Assembly (NCBI RefSeq): GCF_000371785.1
Contig: NZ_AQUI01000002.1
Coordinates: 5,071,352-5,135,351 of the forward strand
Source: Actinopolyspora halophila DSM 43834
Lineage (GTDB): Bacteria > Actinomycetota > Actinomycetes > Mycobacteriales > Pseudonocardiaceae
Length of the DNA: 64,000 bases
Reading direction: 5' to 3'
Positions 34,203-43,662 of the stretch are shown here, one piece after another. Each line of letters begins with the position of its first letter. Within the stretch, counting starts at the first letter, position 1. Both the position numbers and the translations under genes were made by a program. Under the pieces are notes generated by a model that was not told where the DNA came from, made no database searches, and worked only from the letters and a program-made list of their open reading frames with translations.

Positions 34203-35426
34203 ATGAGCGCGTCATCAGACGTCCGGTTGCTCGAAGTCTTCAAGGGACAGCCCAAAGCCGTCTGGATCACGGCCTTCGCCGCCGTGATCGCCTTCATGGG
34301 CATCGGCCTGGTCGACCCGATCCTGCGTTCCATCGCGGAAGCGCTCGACGCCGGCCCCGAGCAGGTGACGCTGCTGTTCTCCTCCTACCTCGGCGTCCAG
34401 GTGGTCGCCATGCTGATCACGGGTGCTTTCAGCGCCCGCTTCGGGGCGAAGCGGACCGTGGTCACGGGACTGGCGCTGATCGTGCTCGCCACGCTGGCCT
34501 GCGCCCTGGCCGGTTCGGTCGTGCAGCTCGTGGCGTTGCGCGCGGTCTGGGGGCTCGGCAACGCCCTGTTCATCGCCACGGCCCTCTCGGTGATCGTCGG
34601 AGCGGCCAGCGGTGGCCAGCAGGCCGCGATCCTGCTCTACGAGGCGGCGCTGGGCATCGGACTGTCCACGGGACCGCTGCTCGGAGCGCTGCTCGGACAC
34701 CTGTCCTGGCGCGGCCCCTTCGCCGGGACCGCGGTGCTGATGGCCATCGCGCTCATCCTCTCCGTGAGCTTTCTGCCCTCCGACGGCGGCAGGAGCAGGG
34801 ATCCGATCAAGCTGCTGGACCCGCTGCGCGCCCTGCGCCACGGAGCGCTGCTGCGCACCTCGATCGGCTCCGCGCTGTACACCGCCGCGTTCTTCACGGT
34901 GCTCGCCTGGTCCCCCTTCGTACTCGAATTCGGCGCCATAGCCGTCGGTCTGGTGTTCTTCGGCTGGGGGATCTGCGTGGCCGTCGCGGGCGTGACCCTG
35001 GCCCCGCGGTTGGCCAACCGACTCGGCGAGCTCGGGGGGACGGTGCTGGCCGTGCTCATGTACGCCGCCCTGCTGGCGATCATGACCATCGACAACAAGG
35101 CGGTACTCATCGTGGCCATCGTGGTGAGCGGACTGGCCTCGGGACTGCTCAACACACTGTTCACCGGCAGCGCCATGAGCGTGAGCAAGGCACCTCGCCC
35201 CGTGGCCAGCGCGGGGTACAACTTCTGCCGCTGGTTGGGTGGTGCGCTGGCCGCGACGCTCGTCAGCCACATCGCGACCTGGTTCGGCTCGCAGCAGGCG
35301 CCGTTCGCCGTGGGCGCCGTTGCCTGCTTGATAGCCGCGGGCCTGCTCGCCCTCGGCCTGCGCTCCGGCCGGGCCGATCCGCACGAGGTCCCGCAGGAAG
35401 CCGCGGTCGTGGGCGAGGAGTTCTGA
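34203..35426 (+). CDS. MFS transporter, probable drug or metabolite exporter
   Basis: A 407-residue 12-span major facilitator protein. The first span is VWITAFAAVIAFMGIGLVDP, and the motif A-like loop between spans 2 and 3 is ITGAFSARFGAKRTVVTGLA. A proline/glycine-rich motif C-like stretch in span 5 (YEAALGIGLSTGPLLGALLG) points to the drug:H+ antiporter group. The central loop is LPSDGGRSRDPIKLLDPLRA. The upstream 140 bp are unusually A/T-rich (34145-34190), fitting a regulated promoter, but no clear operator is visible. A very strong terminator follows. The substrate is unknown. Confidence 0.88.
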   Translation: MSASSDVRLLEVFKGQPKAVWITAFAAVIAFMGIGLVDPILRSIAEALDAGPEQVTLLFSSYLGVQVVAMLITGAFSARFGAKRTVVTGLALIVLATLACALAGSVVQLVALRAVWGLGNALFIATALSVIVGAASGGQQAAILLYEAALGIGLSTGPLLGALLGHLSWRGPFAGTAVLMAIALILSVSFLPSDGGRSRDPIKLLDPLRALRHGALLRTSIGSALYTAAFFTVLAWSPFVLEFGAIAVGLVFFGWGICVAVAGVTLAPRLANRLGELGGTVLAVLMYAALLAIMTIDNKAVLIVAIVVSGLASGLLNTLFTGSAMSVSKAPRPVASAGYNFCRWLGGALAATLVSHIATWFGSQQAPFAVGAVACLIAAGLLALGLRSGRADPHEVPQEAAVVGEEF

Positions 35427-35489
35427 ACCGGACCGGACGGCCGCACCCGCGACACGCCCGGAATCGGAGCGTCCCCCGGGCGGGTCCTG

Positions 35490-35531
35490 TCGGAGGGGGC
35501 GGAGCGAGCGATCCGGCTCCGCCCCCTCCGA
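35490..35531 (+). terminator. Terminator after the MFS transporter gene
   Basis: A perfect 16-bp stem, TCGGAGGGGGCGGAGC (35490-35505) with GCTCCGCCCCCTCCGA (35516-35531), and a 10-nt loop, 64 bp after the stop. Confidence 0.85.
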
Positions 35532-35638
35532 AGCGACGCAGCACTATCACTCGCGGTGATCGTCTCCCGGTCATTCACCCACTCAAAGCATCGTATATAC
35601 CCCTGTGCGAGTGAGTAATTGCCAACCACGGGTAACGA

Positions 35639-35660
35639 ATTCGCCCGCAGTTCACCTCCG
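35639..35660 (+). promoter_or_regulatory. Candidate PHO box upstream of phoX
   Basis: Two adjacent 11-nt units, ATTCGCCCGCA and GTTCACCTCCG, match the GTTCACC-N4 direct-repeat pattern of actinobacterial PhoP sites. The box ends 71 bp before the phoX start, and a TAGCCT -10-like hexamer lies at 35688-35693. This suggests induction under phosphate limitation by PhoRP. Confidence 0.55.
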
Positions 35661-35730
35661 AGAAGTCGCGACATCGCCTGATCCGCATAGCCTCGGTGCG
35701 TTCCCGATCGATGCTGTGGAAAGGCAGGAG

Positions 35731-37806
35731 ATGTCCACCAACCCAGCCGACCAGCGCATGATCCCGTTGCCGCTGGCCCCCCACCACTCCGCCAGCCGAT
35801 CGGCGGTCACCTGCGAATACCGTTGCGGCAACGCCTGCTCGCACGACGCACCGAACACCTCGGCCAACACGTACTTCGGTGACGTCGTCCGGCGTGCTCT
35901 CGACAGGCGCGGTGTCCTGCGGGCGGGCGCGGTACTGTCCTTCACGGCGGGACTGACGGCCGCCACCGGACTCCCGGCCACGGCGCGTGGGAAAAACCCC
36001 GGTTCCACCCCCGCGCCGGCGGGCACCGACTTCGATCCGGTCCCCCCGAACACTCAGGACCGGGTGGTCATCCCGGAGGGCTACGACCAAGAGGTCGTCA
36101 TCCGCTGGGGCGACCCGGTGCTTGCCGGGGCTCCCGAATTCGACTTCGAGAACCAGAGCGAGTCCGCCCAACAGGCCCAGTTCGGCTACAACAACGACTT
36201 CGCGGGTCTGGTCCCGCTGGACAACGCGGGCATCCACAGCCTGCTGGTGGTCAATCACGAGTACACCACCGAAACCCACATGTTCGGCGACTACGACCCG
36301 GAGAACCCGACCGAGGAGCAGGTCCGGACCGCCTGGGCCGCCCACGGGCAGTCGATCCTGCTGGTCAAGCGCGACCCCGCCCGCGGAGGCCTCACCCCGC
36401 TGCCCGGTCGGTACAGCAGGCGCATCACGCTGAACACCGAGTTCGCCGTCCGCGGACCCGCCGCCGGAAGCGAACTGCTGCGGACCTCCGCCGACCCGGA
36501 GGGGTCCCGCGTCCGCGGCACGCTCAACAACTGCGCGGGTGGTGTCACCCCGTGGGGAACGATCCTCTCCGGCGAGGAGAACTTCCACCAGTACTTCGCC
36601 CACGCCGACCAGGTGACGGACCCGGTCACCAGGCAGCGGATGCAGCGCTACGGAATCAACACCGGGGCCAGCACCCGCAAGTGGGAACGGTTCGACGAAC
36701 GCTGGGACGCCCGCGAGGAACCGAACGAGCCGAACCGGTTCGGCTGGATCGTCGAGATCGACCCCAACGACCCGAGCTCCACACCGGTCAAGCACACCGC
36801 GCTCGGACGCTTCAAGCACGAGGGAGCGACCGTCCGCACCGCCGAGGACGGCCGCGTGGTCGCCTACATGGGCGACGACGAGCGGTTCGAGTACGTCTAC
36901 AAGTTCGTCTCGAGCGGCAGGGTGAAGCGGGGGCGCAGCGCCCACGCCCGGCGGCACAACATGTCGCTGCTGGACGAGGGCACGCTCTACGTGGCCAGGT
37001 TCTCGGGCAACAGTCCCGCTTCCGAGATCGACGGCAGCGGCGAACTGCCCTCCGACGGCGAGTTCGACGGCGCGGGCGAGTGGCTCCCGTTGGCCACGGG
37101 AACCACCTCGCACGTGCCGGGTTTCACGGCCGAGGAGGTCTACGTCTTCACCAGGCTCGCGGCCGACCGGGCCGAGGCCACGAAGATGGACCGGCCGGAG
37201 GACATCGAGCCCAACCCGGTCAACGGGCGGGTGTACTGCGCCCTGACCAACAACTCCAACCGGGGCGCACCGGAGCACGCTCCCGCTGACGAGCCCAACC
37301 CGCGCACGGGCAACAAGCACGGTCACGTGCTGGAGCTCGCCGAGAAGTCCGACGATCCCACCGCGACCAGGATGGCGTGGCGGCTGCTGCTGGTCTGCGG
37401 TGATCCGCAGCAGGGCGACACCTACTTCGGAGGGTTCGACAAGGACCAGGTCAGCCCCATCTCGTGCCCGGACAACGTGACCTTCGACCGGCACGGAAAC
37501 CTGTGGATCGCCACCGACGGCAACGAGCTGGACTCGCACGACGGCCTGTTCGCGGTACCCGTGGAAGGTCCCGCACGGGGGCACGTCAAGCAGTTCCTCA
37601 CCGTTCCCAACGGCGCCGAGACGTGCGGGCCGATCGTCACCGACGACCTCGTGACCGTCTGCGTCCAGCACCCCGGTGAGAACGGTCCCGGAGCGGAGAA
37701 CCCCGGTTCGCACTGGCCGGACGGCGGCCGGGCACAACCCCGTCCCTCGCTGGTGGCCGTCTGGCGCACCGACGGACACCACGTCGGGGAGATCGGCAGG
37801 CGCTGA
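35731..37806 (+). CDS. phoX: PhoX family alkaline phosphatase (Tat-exported)
   Basis: A 691-residue secreted phosphatase of the PhoX (DUF839) family, which uses a Ca/Fe cofactor to release phosphate from esters. The Tat signal lies unusually deep (residues about 55-90): DRRGVLRAGAVLSFTAG, then ATGLPATARG. Conserved family blocks include NHEYTTETHMFGDYDP, TPWGTILSGEENFHQYF, GRFKHEGATVRTAEDGRVVAYMGDDERFEYVYKF and PDNVTFDRHGNLWIATDGN. The ATG at 35731 has an AAGGCAGGAG site; the open frame extends to 35605. A candidate PHO box upstream fits phosphate regulation. Confidence 0.92.
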   Translation: MSTNPADQRMIPLPLAPHHSASRSAVTCEYRCGNACSHDAPNTSANTYFGDVVRRALDRRGVLRAGAVLSFTAGLTAATGLPATARGKNPGSTPAPAGTDFDPVPPNTQDRVVIPEGYDQEVVIRWGDPVLAGAPEFDFENQSESAQQAQFGYNNDFAGLVPLDNAGIHSLLVVNHEYTTETHMFGDYDPENPTEEQVRTAWAAHGQSILLVKRDPARGGLTPLPGRYSRRITLNTEFAVRGPAAGSELLRTSADPEGSRVRGTLNNCAGGVTPWGTILSGEENFHQYFAHADQVTDPVTRQRMQRYGINTGASTRKWERFDERWDAREEPNEPNRFGWIVEIDPNDPSSTPVKHTALGRFKHEGATVRTAEDGRVVAYMGDDERFEYVYKFVSSGRVKRGRSAHARRHNMSLLDEGTLYVARFSGNSPASEIDGSGELPSDGEFDGAGEWLPLATGTTSHVPGFTAEEVYVFTRLAADRAEATKMDRPEDIEPNPVNGRVYCALTNNSNRGAPEHAPADEPNPRTGNKHGHVLELAEKSDDPTATRMAWRLLLVCGDPQQGDTYFGGFDKDQVSPISCPDNVTFDRHGNLWIATDGNELDSHDGLFAVPVEGPARGHVKQFLTVPNGAETCGPIVTDDLVTVCVQHPGENGPGAENPGSHWPDGGRAQPRPSLVAVWRTDGHHVGEIGRR

Positions 37807-37944
37807 CGACCGCGCGACCAGGCCGCGGGGCCGCGTGTCCGGGCTCCGTATTCGGGTCCCGCGGCCGGTCGGGACACTGCCGCAACCCCGCACTCCACTG
37901 CCGGGGGACGCGACCGCGCCGTTGGGGAGAGCGCTACTGTATCG

Positions 37945-38634
37945 ATGATGACTTCACGACCGACAGCACTGGTCACGGGCGCTTCACGCGGAGTCGGGGC
38001 GGCCGTGGCACGCTCGTTGTCCGACACGCACGACGTACTGCTCGGCGGCCGGGACGAACAGGCGCTGCACAAGATGGCGCAGGACATTCCCGGCTCGCGG
38101 CCGTGGCCGGCCGAGCTCACCGACTACGACGGGATCGCCGAGGCGGCCGCGGGCATCGACCACCTCGACGTGCTGGTGCACAGCGCGGGGATGGTCGAGA
38201 TCGGCTCCGTTTCCGAAGCGGGTGTGGACTCGTGGCGGCGGACCTTCGAGCTGAACCTCTTCGCGGTCACCGAGTTGACCCGGACCCTGCTTCCCGCGCT
38301 GCGCGCCGCCTCCGGACACGTCGTGCTGATCAACTCGGGTGCGGGGCTGGCCGCGAAGCCGAACTGGGGGTCCTACGCGGCCAGCAAGTTCGCCCTGCGG
38401 GCCTACGCCGACGTGCTGCGCGGCGAGGAGTCCGCCAACGGGCTCCGGGTCACCTCCGTGTTCCCCGGACGCGTGGCCACGGACATGCAGCGCGAGGTGC
38501 GCGAGTCCGAGGGCGGTTCCTTCGAACCGGAGCGCTACCTGCGGCCGGAGTCGGTGGCCGACTCCGTCGTGTCCACGGTCCGGGCCGGTTCGGACTCCCA
38601 CATGACGGAGATCGTGCTGCGCCCGAACGACTGA
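37945..38634 (+). CDS. SDR family oxidoreductase
   Basis: A 229-residue short-chain dehydrogenase/reductase. The cofactor motif is TALVTGASRGVGAAVARSL (TGxxxGxG). LDVLVHSAGMVEIGS is the NAG-equivalent region, the catalytic Ser lies in HVVLINSGAGLAAK, and YAASKFALRAYADVLR is the YxxxK motif. Asn is present in FELNLFAVTELT. Arg in the first turn (GGRDEQ) suggests NADPH preference. It may start at Met1 or Met2. The substrate is unknown. It is convergent with the amidohydrolase gene, with repeat copy F between them. Confidence 0.88.
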   Translation: MMTSRPTALVTGASRGVGAAVARSLSDTHDVLLGGRDEQALHKMAQDIPGSRPWPAELTDYDGIAEAAAGIDHLDVLVHSAGMVEIGSVSEAGVDSWRRTFELNLFAVTELTRTLLPALRAASGHVVLINSGAGLAAKPNWGSYAASKFALRAYADVLRGEESANGLRVTSVFPGRVATDMQREVRESEGGSFEPERYLRPESVADSVVSTVRAGSDSHMTEIVLRPND

Positions 38635-38639
38635 GCGGC

Positions 38640-38735
38640 TCGACGGATCGGTTCGCGCAGCGGTGCTGGTGGCGAAACCTCTCGCGGGCTCTCGCCGCGG
38701 GGCGGCCCGACATCGGGCAGCGGCGCCCGAAGAGG
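38640..38735 (+). repeat. Structured 3'-end repeat, copy F (partial)
   Basis: Begins 6 nt after the SDR stop in the sense direction; the box-like GAAACCTCTCGCGG lies about 39 nt past the stop. GGTTCGCGCAGCGGT matches copy D, and CCCGACATCGGGCAGCGGC matches the middle stem of copy A. The 3' arms of the hairpin are missing. It fills the 110 bp between convergent genes. Confidence 0.65.
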
Positions 38736-38744
38736 CACTGCCCG

Positions 38745-40076
38745 TCAGCCTTCGATCCGTTTGGCGGACGATCGCGCGGCCTCCTGCACCTCGGCCCGTT
38801 CGACGGCGGTGGGTTCCCCGCCCCGGAGCACCGACTCGCCCGCCACCCACACGTCGCGGACGCACTCCGCTCCCGCCGCCCAGACGAGATTGGACAGAAT
38901 CCGCTCGTCCGTGGTGTCCACACCGCACACGAAGGCCGGATTGTCCGTGTCCACGTGCACCACATCGGCCCAGCGCCCGCTCTCCAGCGTGCCGATGTCG
39001 TCCCGGTGCAGGGCTCGGGCCCCACCGCGCGTCGCGGCCAGCAGTGCGGCAGCCGAACCGAGCGCGGTCGCGTCTCCCGTGCGCAACCTGGCGAACATCC
39101 CCGCGAGTTGGATCTCCTCCCACAGGTCGAGGTCGTCGTTGCTGGACGGTCCGTCGGTACCGAGCCCCACCGGAACCCCCGCTTCGAGCAGTTCGGTGAG
39201 TCCGGCCGTCCCGGAGGCCAGCTTCGCGTTGGAACCGGGACAGTGCGCCACACCGGCACCGCTCGCGGCCAGGACGCGGACGTCCTCCTCGTCCAGGTGC
39301 ACTCCGTGGGCGGCCAGCACCCTTCCGTCCAGCACGCCCAGTTCGGCCAGCATTCTGGGGACGGAGCCGTAGGCGCGGCGTTGTTCGGCGTCCTCGTCGG
39401 CCGTCTCGGCCACATGGGTGTGCACGAGAGCGCCGCGTTCGCGGGCCTGCTCCCCGATCACGCGCAGGGCCTCCGGGGGCAGGGTGTAGGCGGAATGGGG
39501 CCCGTAGGCCAGTTCTATCCGCTCCCCCGGACCGAACCGCAGCCCGTCCGCGTCGATCCAGCGGCCGATGTCGGCGACCATTCGCCGCCAACCACCGAGC
39601 TCGCCCAGGTCGGGAGCGGCGATCACCGCCGGAGCGATCACGGCGCGCGAACCGACCTCGAGCACCGCCTCGGCGACCGATTCGCCGGAGAAGTACATCT
39701 CGCTGCTCGTGGTGACTCCCGAGCGCAGCATTTCCAGGCTTCCGAGCCTCATCCCCGCCCGGATGTCCTCCGGGGCGAGTTCCGACTCCGCGGGCCAAAC
39801 CACCTCGCGGAGCCACCTGAGCAGCGGAAGGTCCCCACCCATTCCCCGCAGCAGTGTCATGGGGCTGTGCGCGTGGGCGTTGACCAACCCGGGCAGCAAC
39901 ATGCCCGCGCAGTCCAGCACCACCGTCTCCGAGTCGATTTCGGGCGCCTCCGCGCGCGAACCGCAGTGGGAGATCCTGCCCTGCTCGTCGATGTCCACAA
40001 CGGCGTCGCGCAGCACCGAGCACCGCGGATCGCAGGGAAGCACCAAGGGGGCACGTAGACGTCGAGCGATCGGCAT
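38745..40076 (-). CDS. Amidohydrolase (ATZ/TRZ, chlorohydrolase-like family)
   Basis: A 443-residue metal-dependent deaminase/hydrolase of the amidohydrolase superfamily. Metal ligands are seen in GLVNAHAHSPMTLLRGMGG (HxH), ALVHTHVAETADED, LAAHGVHLDEED and GVPVGLGTDGPSSNDDLDLW (terminal Asp). Members act on cytosine, guanine, adenosine-like or S-adenosylhomocysteine-type substrates; this one cannot be assigned. The ATG at 40076 starts MPIARRLRAPLVLPCDPRC, and the longer open frame upstream (to 40439) is not supported. A small membrane-protein frame ends 17 bp upstream. Confidence 0.88.
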   Translation of the reverse strand: MPIARRLRAPLVLPCDPRCSVLRDAVVDIDEQGRISHCGSRAEAPEIDSETVVLDCAGMLLPGLVNAHAHSPMTLLRGMGGDLPLLRWLREVVWPAESELAPEDIRAGMRLGSLEMLRSGVTTSSEMYFSGESVAEAVLEVGSRAVIAPAVIAAPDLGELGGWRRMVADIGRWIDADGLRFGPGERIELAYGPHSAYTLPPEALRVIGEQARERGALVHTHVAETADEDAEQRRAYGSVPRMLAELGVLDGRVLAAHGVHLDEEDVRVLAASGAGVAHCPGSNAKLASGTAGLTELLEAGVPVGLGTDGPSSNDDLDLWEEIQLAGMFARLRTGDATALGSAAALLAATRGGARALHRDDIGTLESGRWADVVHVDTDNPAFVCGVDTTDERILSNLVWAAGAECVRDVWVAGESVLRGGEPTAVERAEVQEAARSSAKRIEG

Positions 40077-40093
40077 ACCGACATTCTCACCGT

Positions 40094-40306
40094 TCAGGGG
40101 CCGATCGCGTTCATCGCATGGAACATCACCAGCCCCGCGGCGATCATGCCGGGGGTGAGCAGCGCGCAAACGACGTTGTCCCGGCCGAACCACGATCCCG
40201 GGCGCACACCGCGAGCACCCCGGAACGGCGAGGCCGCGGGCCGCAGGGGCCGTTCCCGCGTCGCATCGCTCGGCAGCGGCGAACCAATCGACAGCTGTTG
40301 CGTCAT
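40094..40306 (-). CDS. Possible small single-span membrane protein
   Basis: A 70-residue frame ending 17 bp before the amidohydrolase start. The N-terminal 40 residues are Arg/Pro-rich. The C-terminus is a hydrophobic segment, VVCALLTPGMIAAGLVMFHA, followed by MNAIGP. This looks more like a real membrane anchor than a shadow frame, but there is no strong ribosome site at the ATG and no family I recognise. Confidence 0.35.
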   Translation of the reverse strand: MTQQLSIGSPLPSDATRERPLRPAASPFRGARGVRPGSWFGRDNVVCALLTPGMIAAGLVMFHAMNAIGP

Positions 40307-40494
40307 GGCCCCAGCATGTGGCCGGTGGGGCTCGGTGCACCTCGGCTCTTCGGCCGGATGAACTCCTACTATCGGTCAGAACGCGCGGCGGGGAACTCGG
40401 TCCCACGACCGATCCCGTCACCAGTCCGCGCCCGAGCACCCCGGAGGCCCCGCGCCGTTCTCCCGGACGGGAGCGCCCCGGTCCGGCAGCGGGC

Positions 40495-41160
40495 TCACTC
40501 GGCCATCAAACCGGTCCGCCAGGCCCAGGCAGCGGTTTCGACGCGATTGCGCGCACCGATCTTTCCCTGCACCGCGGCCAGATGGGACTTCACCGTGGAC
40601 AGCGACATGTACAACCGCCCGCTCACCTCGGTGTTGGTCAGTCCGTTGGCGACTTCGCGAACCACGTCCCGCTCCCGCTCGGTGAGCTCCTCGCTCGGCC
40701 GGTCCGACTCGCGCTCTCCCCCTGGAGAGGAGGCCCCTCCGTTGAAGTGTTTCAACAACCGGACGGTGATCTGGGGCGAGACCATCGCGTCACCGCGTTC
40801 CGCCGCGTGAACGGCCTCGACCAGCAGCGCGGGCCCCGCGTCCTTGAGCAGGAAACCACTGGCTCCGTTGGCGAGCGCGCTGGCGACGTACTCGTCGAGG
40901 TCGAAGGTCGTGACGACGACGACCCGCACCGGATCGCTCACCCCCGATCCGGCCAGCCTGCGGGTGGCTTCCAACCCGTCGGTCCCGGGCATCCGGATGT
41001 CCATCAGACAGACGTCCGGACGTAGCTCCCGCGCGAGCCGGAGGGCATCGTCGCCGTTGCCGACGTCGCCGACGACCTCGATGTCCTCCTCGCCGTCCAG
41101 GATCATCCGGAAACCGGCACGTACCATTTCCTGGTCATCGGCTATCAGGACCCGAATCAT
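40495..41160 (-). CDS. NarL/LiaR-type response regulator
   Basis: A 221-residue response regulator. The receiver domain has the acidic pair Asp8-Asp9 and phosphoacceptor Asp54 ([10 protein letters not shown]); conserved Thr and Lys lie in [12 protein letters not shown] and [12 protein letters not shown]. The C-terminal LuxR-type HTH is [20 protein letters not shown], then [20 protein letters not shown]. Its ATG overlaps the TGA of the upstream histidine kinase gene (ATGA), so the pair is translationally coupled and should act together. The target genes are unknown. Confidence 0.93.
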   Translation of the reverse strand: MIRVLIADDQEMVRAGFRMILDGEEDIEVVGDVGNGDDALRLARELRPDVCLMDIRMPGTDGLEATRRLAGSGVSDPVRVVVVTTFDLDEYVASALANGASGFLLKDAGPALLVEAVHAAERGDAMVSPQITVRLLKHFNGGASSPGGERESDRPSEELTERERDVVREVANGLTNTEVSGRLYMSLSTVKSHLAAVQGKIGARNRVETAAWAWRTGLMAE

Positions 41161-43025
41161 GCCCGTCCTCTCCCCGCTTCCGACTCGGTCAACGGCAGCC
41201 GGGCCTCGACCTGCCAACCGCCCCGCGGAGCGGGCCCCGCGGACAACGTGCCGCCGAGCAGCTCGATTCGTTCCCGCATGCCAACGAGACCGTATCCCCC
41301 GGATCCCCCCGCTGGACTCCCACCACCGGACGAACCGTCGTCCTCCACCCGGACAAGCAGCTCCCGGATGACGGTGTGCACGGTGACGTCGACCACCGAC
41401 ACGTCGCGGCCGTGCTTCTCGGAGTTGGTGATCGACTCCTGCACCAGTCGAAGAGCCGAGCGCGCCACTTCCTGCGGAACCTCGGTCCCCAGCTCCACGT
41501 CGAGCCGCTTCTCGACTCCCGTGTCCCCCGTGCCGTCGCGTTCGACCAACTCGCGCAGGTCCGCCCGCAGGTCGGTGCTCGCGATCTCCCCGGAGGCCGA
41601 CGATTCGGCATCGCGCATGCTGCCCACCAACCGCCGCATCGCGGTGAGCGCCTCGGTACCGCTGGCCGAGATCCGTTCCAACGACTCGCGTGCCGCCTGC
41701 GGATTCCGCTCGGCGACCGTGAACCCGGCCTGGGCCTGCACCACGATTCCGGTGACGTGGTGCGCGACCACGTCGTGCAGTTCGCGGGCCAGCGCCATCC
41801 GTTCGGCGTGCTGCGCGTCGGCCACGGCAGCGCTCACTCCCCGGGCCCGCTCCTCGTCACGGGCGCGGAAGTACATCCCCGTGCCCACCGCGAGCACCAG
41901 CAGCACGGCCCCCAGGAACAGCGGCTGGAACAGCGCCGTCGGAGACATGGCGCCGTACCCGGGCGGATTCCGCGGCATGAGGAACACGCCCGCGACGGCC
42001 GCCGAAACCAGCGCCGCCGTGGCCACGGTCGCCTCCCGCGGTGGTCGGAGGCGCACCGCGAAGGCGACCAGCAGCATCCCGGAGGCGACGGTGCCCAGCG
42101 GAATGGCGCCGAGAAGGTAAGTCGAGCCCTCGATCCTGAACAGCACGGTCGTGCCCACGGTGAGGAACAGGTTGACAGCGCCGAACAGGGCCGCCTGCAA
42201 CGGTCGCAACGGGGCGAACACGGCCAGCACGGCCATGATCGCACTGCTCGTGAACAAGACCATCCTGTCGAAGAGCTGCACACCGAATCCGCTGTTGAGC
42301 AGCTGGTAGAACAGCAGCACGGACAGCACGGCGATCACCGGCCAGTGCTTGCGCAGCAGAACCGCCGTCGGGTGCTGCGTGGTCGGTCGTCGGTTTCCGC
42401 GCAGGTAGAGCCCCGTCCCCACCGCGAGCACCAGCTGCAGCCCGCCGACCTCGATCACGCGGGGCAGCGAGAGCTCGACCACGCTGGCGAACGAGACCCC
42501 GGAGGGCATTCCGTGGGGTGAACGAGCGAAAACGGCGAGCAGACACGCGGCGACCAGGGACGCGGTCACCGAGACGGCCTTGGTCCTGGACAGCGTTCGG
42601 AAGGCGTGGAGCACGAGCAGCATCCCCGCGAAGTTCTCGGTGAACGAGACCCCGCGCAGAATGTCCGGACCGGGTTCGACGCCCACGAACCTGGTCAGCG
42701 CGGTGGCCAGCACCAGAAAGCCCGCACCGAGCACCCCGCAGAACACGGGGCGACGCGGGGCGGCCAGTGCGAGCAGCACCAGCACCGTGGGAACGGCGAG
42801 TCCGGCCCAGACCGCGCCGCCCCGCGCGACGACGAGCAGCACCTCGCCGCACCAGGTGATCGCCAGCAGCGCGGCGAAGATCCACTGACTGCGGACGGCG
42901 TCCGCGTAACGACGCGGGTACTCCGGAAGGCGCTCCCGCCAAGTACGCGAGTCCGCGATGTCGGAATCCGTCTGGTAACGCACCGGACGCACTCTAGTAG
43001 CGCCCCGTCGGGAGCGTCCGCGCAC
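41157..43025 (-). CDS. Membrane histidine kinase (HisKA_3 type), large sensor
   Basis: A 622-residue kinase with an unusually long membrane part. About twelve hydrophobic segments in two blocks span residues about 47-230 ([20 protein letters not shown] first) and 235-390 (ending [19 protein letters not shown]). The HisKA_3 motif [20 protein letters not shown] has phosphorylated His417. The ATPase domain includes [15 protein letters not shown] (N box) and [20 protein letters not shown] (G box). This resembles LiaS/VraS-like envelope-stress kinases, but with a doubled sensor. An internal GTG around 42983-42992 may be the true start. It is coupled to the downstream response regulator. Confidence 0.9.
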   Translation of the reverse strand: MRGRSRRGATRVRPVRYQTDSDIADSRTWRERLPEYPRRYADAVRSQWIFAALLAITWCGEVLLVVARGGAVWAGLAVPTVLVLLALAAPRRPVFCGVLGAGFLVLATALTRFVGVEPGPDILRGVSFTENFAGMLLVLHAFRTLSRTKAVSVTASLVAACLLAVFARSPHGMPSGVSFASVVELSLPRVIEVGGLQLVLAVGTGLYLRGNRRPTTQHPTAVLLRKHWPVIAVLSVLLFYQLLNSGFGVQLFDRMVLFTSSAIMAVLAVFAPLRPLQAALFGAVNLFLTVGTTVLFRIEGSTYLLGAIPLGTVASGMLLVAFAVRLRPPREATVATAALVSAAVAGVFLMPRNPPGYGAMSPTALFQPLFLGAVLLVLAVGTGMYFRARDEERARGVSAAVADAQHAERMALARELHDVVAHHVTGIVVQAQAGFTVAERNPQAARESLERISASGTEALTAMRRLVGSMRDAESSASGEIASTDLRADLRELVERDGTGDTGVEKRLDVELGTEVPQEVARSALRLVQESITNSEKHGRDVSVVDVTVHTVIRELLVRVEDDGSSGGGSPAGGSGGYGLVGMRERIELLGGTLSAGPAPRGGWQVEARLPLTESEAGRGRA

Positions 43026-43300
43026 TGCGCGTCCCCGATCGCCCCGGGTAACAGTGAAGGAGCACCCACGCTGACCACCGGATTCGTACCGGAATCACCC
43101 ACGCGAACCCGGCCATCGAACTCGGAGAGGGCACTGTTGTCCGATCGGCCGAGTTTGACAACCACATGGCCGATGCACACCACGCCCCGTAAAGGTCAAG
43201 CTCGGTGTGGCAATTCAGGAAAACGACGACAACGACCGCTCGACTCCGCGCGGAAAAGCTCGTAGCGACCCGCGCGACCACCACTCCGGAAGGAGCCCTC

Positions 43301-43414
43301 GTGCTGACAAGCGTACTGAGCGTTCTGGGAACGGCCGTGGCTTTAACGGTACTGGTACTGATGGCACTCAGCTCGGCCCTGCCCGACATCTGGGAGGCCT
43401 TCCAGAGCCGCTGA
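43301..43414 (+). CDS. 37-residue single-span membrane protein
   Basis: GTG at 43301 is preceded by a strong GGAAGGAG site 7 bp upstream. The product has one hydrophobic helix (VLTSVLSVLGTAVALTVLVL, then MALSSAL) and a short polar end, PDIWEAFQSR. The same frame is open further upstream, but that part is Thr/Arg-rich and lacks a ribosome site. Small proteins of this kind are easily missed. I recognise no family. It is divergent from the large histidine kinase, so it may be linked to the same stress response. Confidence 0.5.
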   Translation: MLTSVLSVLGTAVALTVLVLMALSSALPDIWEAFQSR

Positions 43415-43419
43415 CCCGA

Positions 43420-43500
43420 GCTGTGGCTGCTCCCGCAGCGAGCCCCGACCGGGATCGCCCCCACTCACACGCCGAGCAAACCAACCCGCCGCCCCTCGAC
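43420..43500 (-). repeat. Structured repeat, copy I (partial)
   Basis: On the minus strand, the segment matches copy A through GGTTGGTTTGCTCGG, a GTGGGG-like stretch and GTCGGGGCTCGCTGCGGG. The remaining hairpin is lost. It lies about 165 bp beyond the trmB stop in the sense direction of trmB, further than most copies. Confidence 0.5.
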
Positions 43501-43662
43501 TCGGGTCCGTTCTCGAATCTCGACGTCCTGTTCCCGTGCTCGCGGTTCACCGGGCAACACGAGGGGTGACCCCGATAACCGGGCCGGAGGACACTTCCGG
43601 CGCATGTCGGAAAACCGTTTCGGCCCACAACCTTCGGAAACGATCGGACGTCGGAGACGACG

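Noticed and set aside
38103-40058. Long plus-strand frame over the SDR and amidohydrolase genes
   Set aside because: His/Arg/Gly-rich translation without motifs, running across two convergent real genes.
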